The notes beneath the pieces were generated by a model that saw nothing but the letters and a program-made list of their open reading frames with translations, made no database searches and had not been told where the DNA came from. This document shows, piece after piece, positions 62,050 to 64,000 of a stretch of 64,000 nt of DNA. The stretch covers positions 1-64,000 of the forward strand of contig JAQCGO010000004.1 in assembly GCA_027618995.1 (NCBI GenBank). The letters are read 5' to 3'. A program made the translations under genes and the position numbers. Every line of letters starts with the position of its first letter. Position 1 is the stretch's first letter. Source of the stretch: Pseudomonadota bacterium. Lineage in GTDB: Bacteria > Pseudomonadota > Gammaproteobacteria > Steroidobacterales > Woeseiaceae.

Positions 62050-64000
62050 CGCGAGTTCCGTGCACCTTCCGCAGCCACGGGCCGAAAGTCGATGCGCCGG
62101 GTGTCGAGATCCACGCGATGTACGCGCACTCGCATTGCCTCGCCTAACGAAAAGGCTTTGCGCGTACGTTCGCCAATCAGGCGCTGCGAACCCGACTCGT
62201 AATGGTAGTAGTCGTTTGCAAGACTGGTCACGTGCACCAATCCGTCGATCTGCAATTCCGTGATCTGTACAAACAAGCCGAAATTTGTAACGCCGGTGAT
62301 CACGCCGGCAAATTCTTCGCCAACATGATTCTCCATGTACTCACATTTCAGCCAGGCTTCCACATCGCGCGTTGCCTCCTCGGCACGCCGCTCGTGGGCT
62401 GACGTGATAGTTCCGAGGCGTTCCATTTCACCGGCACCATAGGAATAACGCCCCGGCTTGCCGCCGCGGACTATGTGCCGTATTGCCCGATGCACGAGCA
62501 GGTCGGGGTAACGCCGTATCGGCGAGGTGAAATGCGCATAGGCGTCCAACGCGAGGCCAAAGTGACCAATGTTCTGCGGTGTGTACTCAGCGTGTGTCAG
62601 GGAACGCAACATCGCCATCGATATGGCCGCGCTGTCGGGCCGGCCCTTGACCTGCGCGAGCAAATCATTGAACTGGCGCGGCACGACATGCTTCGGATGC
62701 GGCACCTTCAGTCCCAGCGAGAGCAGATACAGGCGCAACTCGTCGAAGCGATCGACATCGGGCTTCGGATGCACACGGTACAAGCCAGGTATCTTGTTCT
62801 TGCTCAGAAATTTCGCGGCCTGCACGTTGGCCGCAATCATGCACTCCTCGATCAGTCGATGCGCATCGTTACGGGCTTCGACCTTGATTCCGACGATGGA
62901 GCCATCCTCGCCGAGTTCGAACTTGGTCTGCGGCAGATCAAGTTCAATGGCACCGCGACGTTGCCGCACAGTCGCAAACACCTTATACAGCGCATGCAAC
63001 TCGTTAATCACGGGCTGCAGGGCCCGCGGCACGGATGAGTCCGATTTGCCTTCGAGAAAATCACCGACCTGGGTATAGGTCAGCCGCGCCGACGAGCGCA
63101 TCACGGCCTCGGCAAACTTTGCGCGCGTCACCTGGCCGTCACGGCCGACGCGCATATCGCACACCATGCATAGCCGGTCGACTTTCGGATTCAGCGAACA
63201 CAGGCCGTTGGACAAAACCTCGGGCAGCATCGGTACCACACGGTCCGGAAAATACACCGAGGTACCGCGAAGGATCGCCTGCTTGTCCACGGCCGATCCG
63301 ACCTGCACGTAGTGCGCCACATCGGCGATAGCAACCAGCAAGCGCCAACCGTCGCCGCTGCGTTCGCAAAAAACTGCATCGTCAAAATCCCGCGCATCTT
63401 CGCCGTCAATCGTGAGCAGATCGACGCCGCGCAGGTCCAGGCGATCCTTTTTCGCGGCCGACGGCACGTCCACACCAAAGCTCTTGATCTCGTCGCGCAC
63501 GGCTTTCGGCCACTCTGTCGGGATTGAGTGCGACTGGATGGCGATATCGGTCGCAATACCTTTTTGCTTGGGATCGCCGATGATGCGGACGATGCGCCCG
63601 GTTGCCTGCTCAACCTGAGATGGGTAAACGAGGATCTCGGCAACGACGATCTGTCCGGGGCGAGCTTTATTCGATTCGCCGGACGCGATCAGGATGCGAT
63701 GCGCGATCCTGGCGTTGTCAGGAATCACGAGTCCGATGCCGCGTTCACGAATAAACTGGCCGGCAATCTCGCGGACACCGCGCTTGAGAACCTCGACTAG
63801 CTTGCCCTCGGGCTTGCCGCGCCGGTCCTCGCCAATGATTTTGATCGCGACACGGTCACCGTCGAAGACCGAACGCATTTCGCGCGCCGACAGGTAAACA
63901 TCGTCGCCACCATCGTCTCTAACCACGAAGCCGAAGCCATCGCGATGGCCGCTGACTACACCGGCCAGCAGATCCAGCTTGGCCATCAGGCAGAATTCAC
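62046..64000 (-). CDS. rnr: Ribonuclease R, 5' end outside the window
   Basis: A 3'-5' exoribonuclease that degrades structured RNA. The visible 651 codons run from the cold-shock domains (LLAGVVSGHRDGFGFVVRDDGGDDVYLS) through the RNB catalytic domain with its acidic motif TIDGEDARDFDDAVFCE, to ALDAYAHFTSPIRRYPDLLVHR and the S1 domain (FAGVITGVTNFGLFVQITELQIDGLVHV). The frame stays open past the ATG at 63986 to the window end, and the N-terminal helix-turn-helix of RNase R is missing, so the true start lies beyond 64000. The Lys-rich C-terminal tail of E. coli RNase R is also short here. Confidence 0.93.
   Translation of the reverse strand, partial: EFCLMAKLDLLAGVVSGHRDGFGFVVRDDGGDDVYLSAREMRSVFDGDRVAIKIIGEDRRGKPEGKLVEVLKRGVREIAGQFIRERGIGLVIPDNARIAHRILIASGESNKARPGQIVVAEILVYPSQVEQATGRIVRIIGDPKQKGIATDIAIQSHSIPTEWPKAVRDEIKSFGVDVPSAAKKDRLDLRGVDLLTIDGEDARDFDDAVFCERSGDGWRLLVAIADVAHYVQVGSAVDKQAILRGTSVYFPDRVVPMLPEVLSNGLCSLNPKVDRLCMVCDMRVGRDGQVTRAKFAEAVMRSSARLTYTQVGDFLEGKSDSSVPRALQPVINELHALYKVFATVRQRRGAIELDLPQTKFELGEDGSIVGIKVEARNDAHRLIEECMIAANVQAAKFLSKNKIPGLYRVHPKPDVDRFDELRLYLLSLGLKVPHPKHVVPRQFNDLLAQVKGRPDSAAISMAMLRSLTHAEYTPQNIGHFGLALDAYAHFTSPIRRYPDLLVHRAIRHIVRGGKPGRYSYGAGEMERLGTITSAHERRAEEATRDVEAWLKCEYMENHVGEEFAGVITGVTNFGLFVQITELQIDGLVHVTSLANDYYHYESGSQRLIGERTRKAFSLGEAMRVRVHRVDLDTRRIDFRPVAAEGARNSR

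Noticed and set aside
1-64000. Sequencing error as the explanation for all frame breaks
   Set aside because: Some one-base lesions (11514, 20153, 28117, 45024) could be errors. But the nonsense codons and the multi-hundred-base deletion scars are not typical errors, and core genes are free of them. I keep error as a caveat for the single-base cases only.
1-64000. CRISPR arrays, IS elements, prophage or integron
   Set aside because: No regularly spaced direct repeats, transposase, integrase or phage structural genes were seen on either strand.

Overview
The window comes from a gammaproteobacterial chromosome of moderately high GC content (estimated by eye). Conserved gene blocks show this: recR-ybaB-dnaX with the SRP RNA ffs upstream, rpsP-rimM-trmD-rplS beside ffh, dapA next to gcvR, mlaFEDCB, rpsF-rpsR-rplI-dnaB-alr, and rnr-rlmB. 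orn, rsgA, prc, srkA and a ppsA/ppsR pair are also present. A SUF-only iron-sulfur operon with SufU and SufT, plus several proteins of the Woeseiaceae/Chromatiales type, suggest a marine or sediment lineage. That placement is inference. No phage, IS element, integron, CRISPR array or secretion cluster was seen.

Layout. 0-7 kb holds an esterase remnant, a CX4R phosphatase-like protein, lipoproteins, a GNAT acetyltransferase, srkA and an NlpC/P60 peptidase. 7-12 kb holds a metallopeptidase lipoprotein followed by a broken Ycf46-like AAA ATPase and a broken FHA protein. 12-19 kb holds small membrane proteins, prc, a coiled-coil protein and DUF1249. 18-21 kb is the ppsR/ppsA divergent pair, both damaged. 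21-27 kb is housekeeping (orn, rsgA, hinT, recR, ybaB, dnaX, ffs). 27-31 kb has a guaD scar, a truncated DUF3313 lipoprotein, a frameshifted TAXI receptor, tRNA-Ser, dapA, gcvR and a bcp scar. 31-37 kb is a BepA-like protease, mlaA and mlaFEDCB. 37-43.5 kb is sufR-B-C-D-S-U-T and sixA. 43.5-48 kb is sdaA, a putA scar, sppA and a TatT/DctM chimera. 48-52 kb is rplS-trmD-rimM-rpsP, ffh and a nonsense-interrupted cyclic-nucleotide phosphodiesterase. 52-64 kb is a YpjD-like protein, a CNNM transporter, radA, a CHASE2/FHA scar, alr, dnaB, rplI, a DUF2232 protein, rpsR, rpsF, rlmB and rnr (cut by the window edge).

The main observation is gene erosion. At least eleven loci carry lesions of different kinds: in-frame nonsense codons, one-base indels, and deletions that leave a gene's last codons joined to a neighbour. 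All fall in dispensable metabolic, transport or signalling genes. The translation, replication, Mla, SUF, cell-wall and RNA-processing genes read through without interruption. This mix looks like recent relaxed selection, as in an early host-restricted or specialised lineage, rather than sequencing error alone. The predicted losses are pyruvate-to-PEP conversion, proline catabolism, guanine deamination, TRAP uptake, Bcp peroxidase, one cAMP phosphodiesterase family and FHA/AAA signalling. Three otherwise intact genes (mlaF, rimM, ppsR) appear to start at CTG or ATA. I found no clearly new defence or biosynthetic system.
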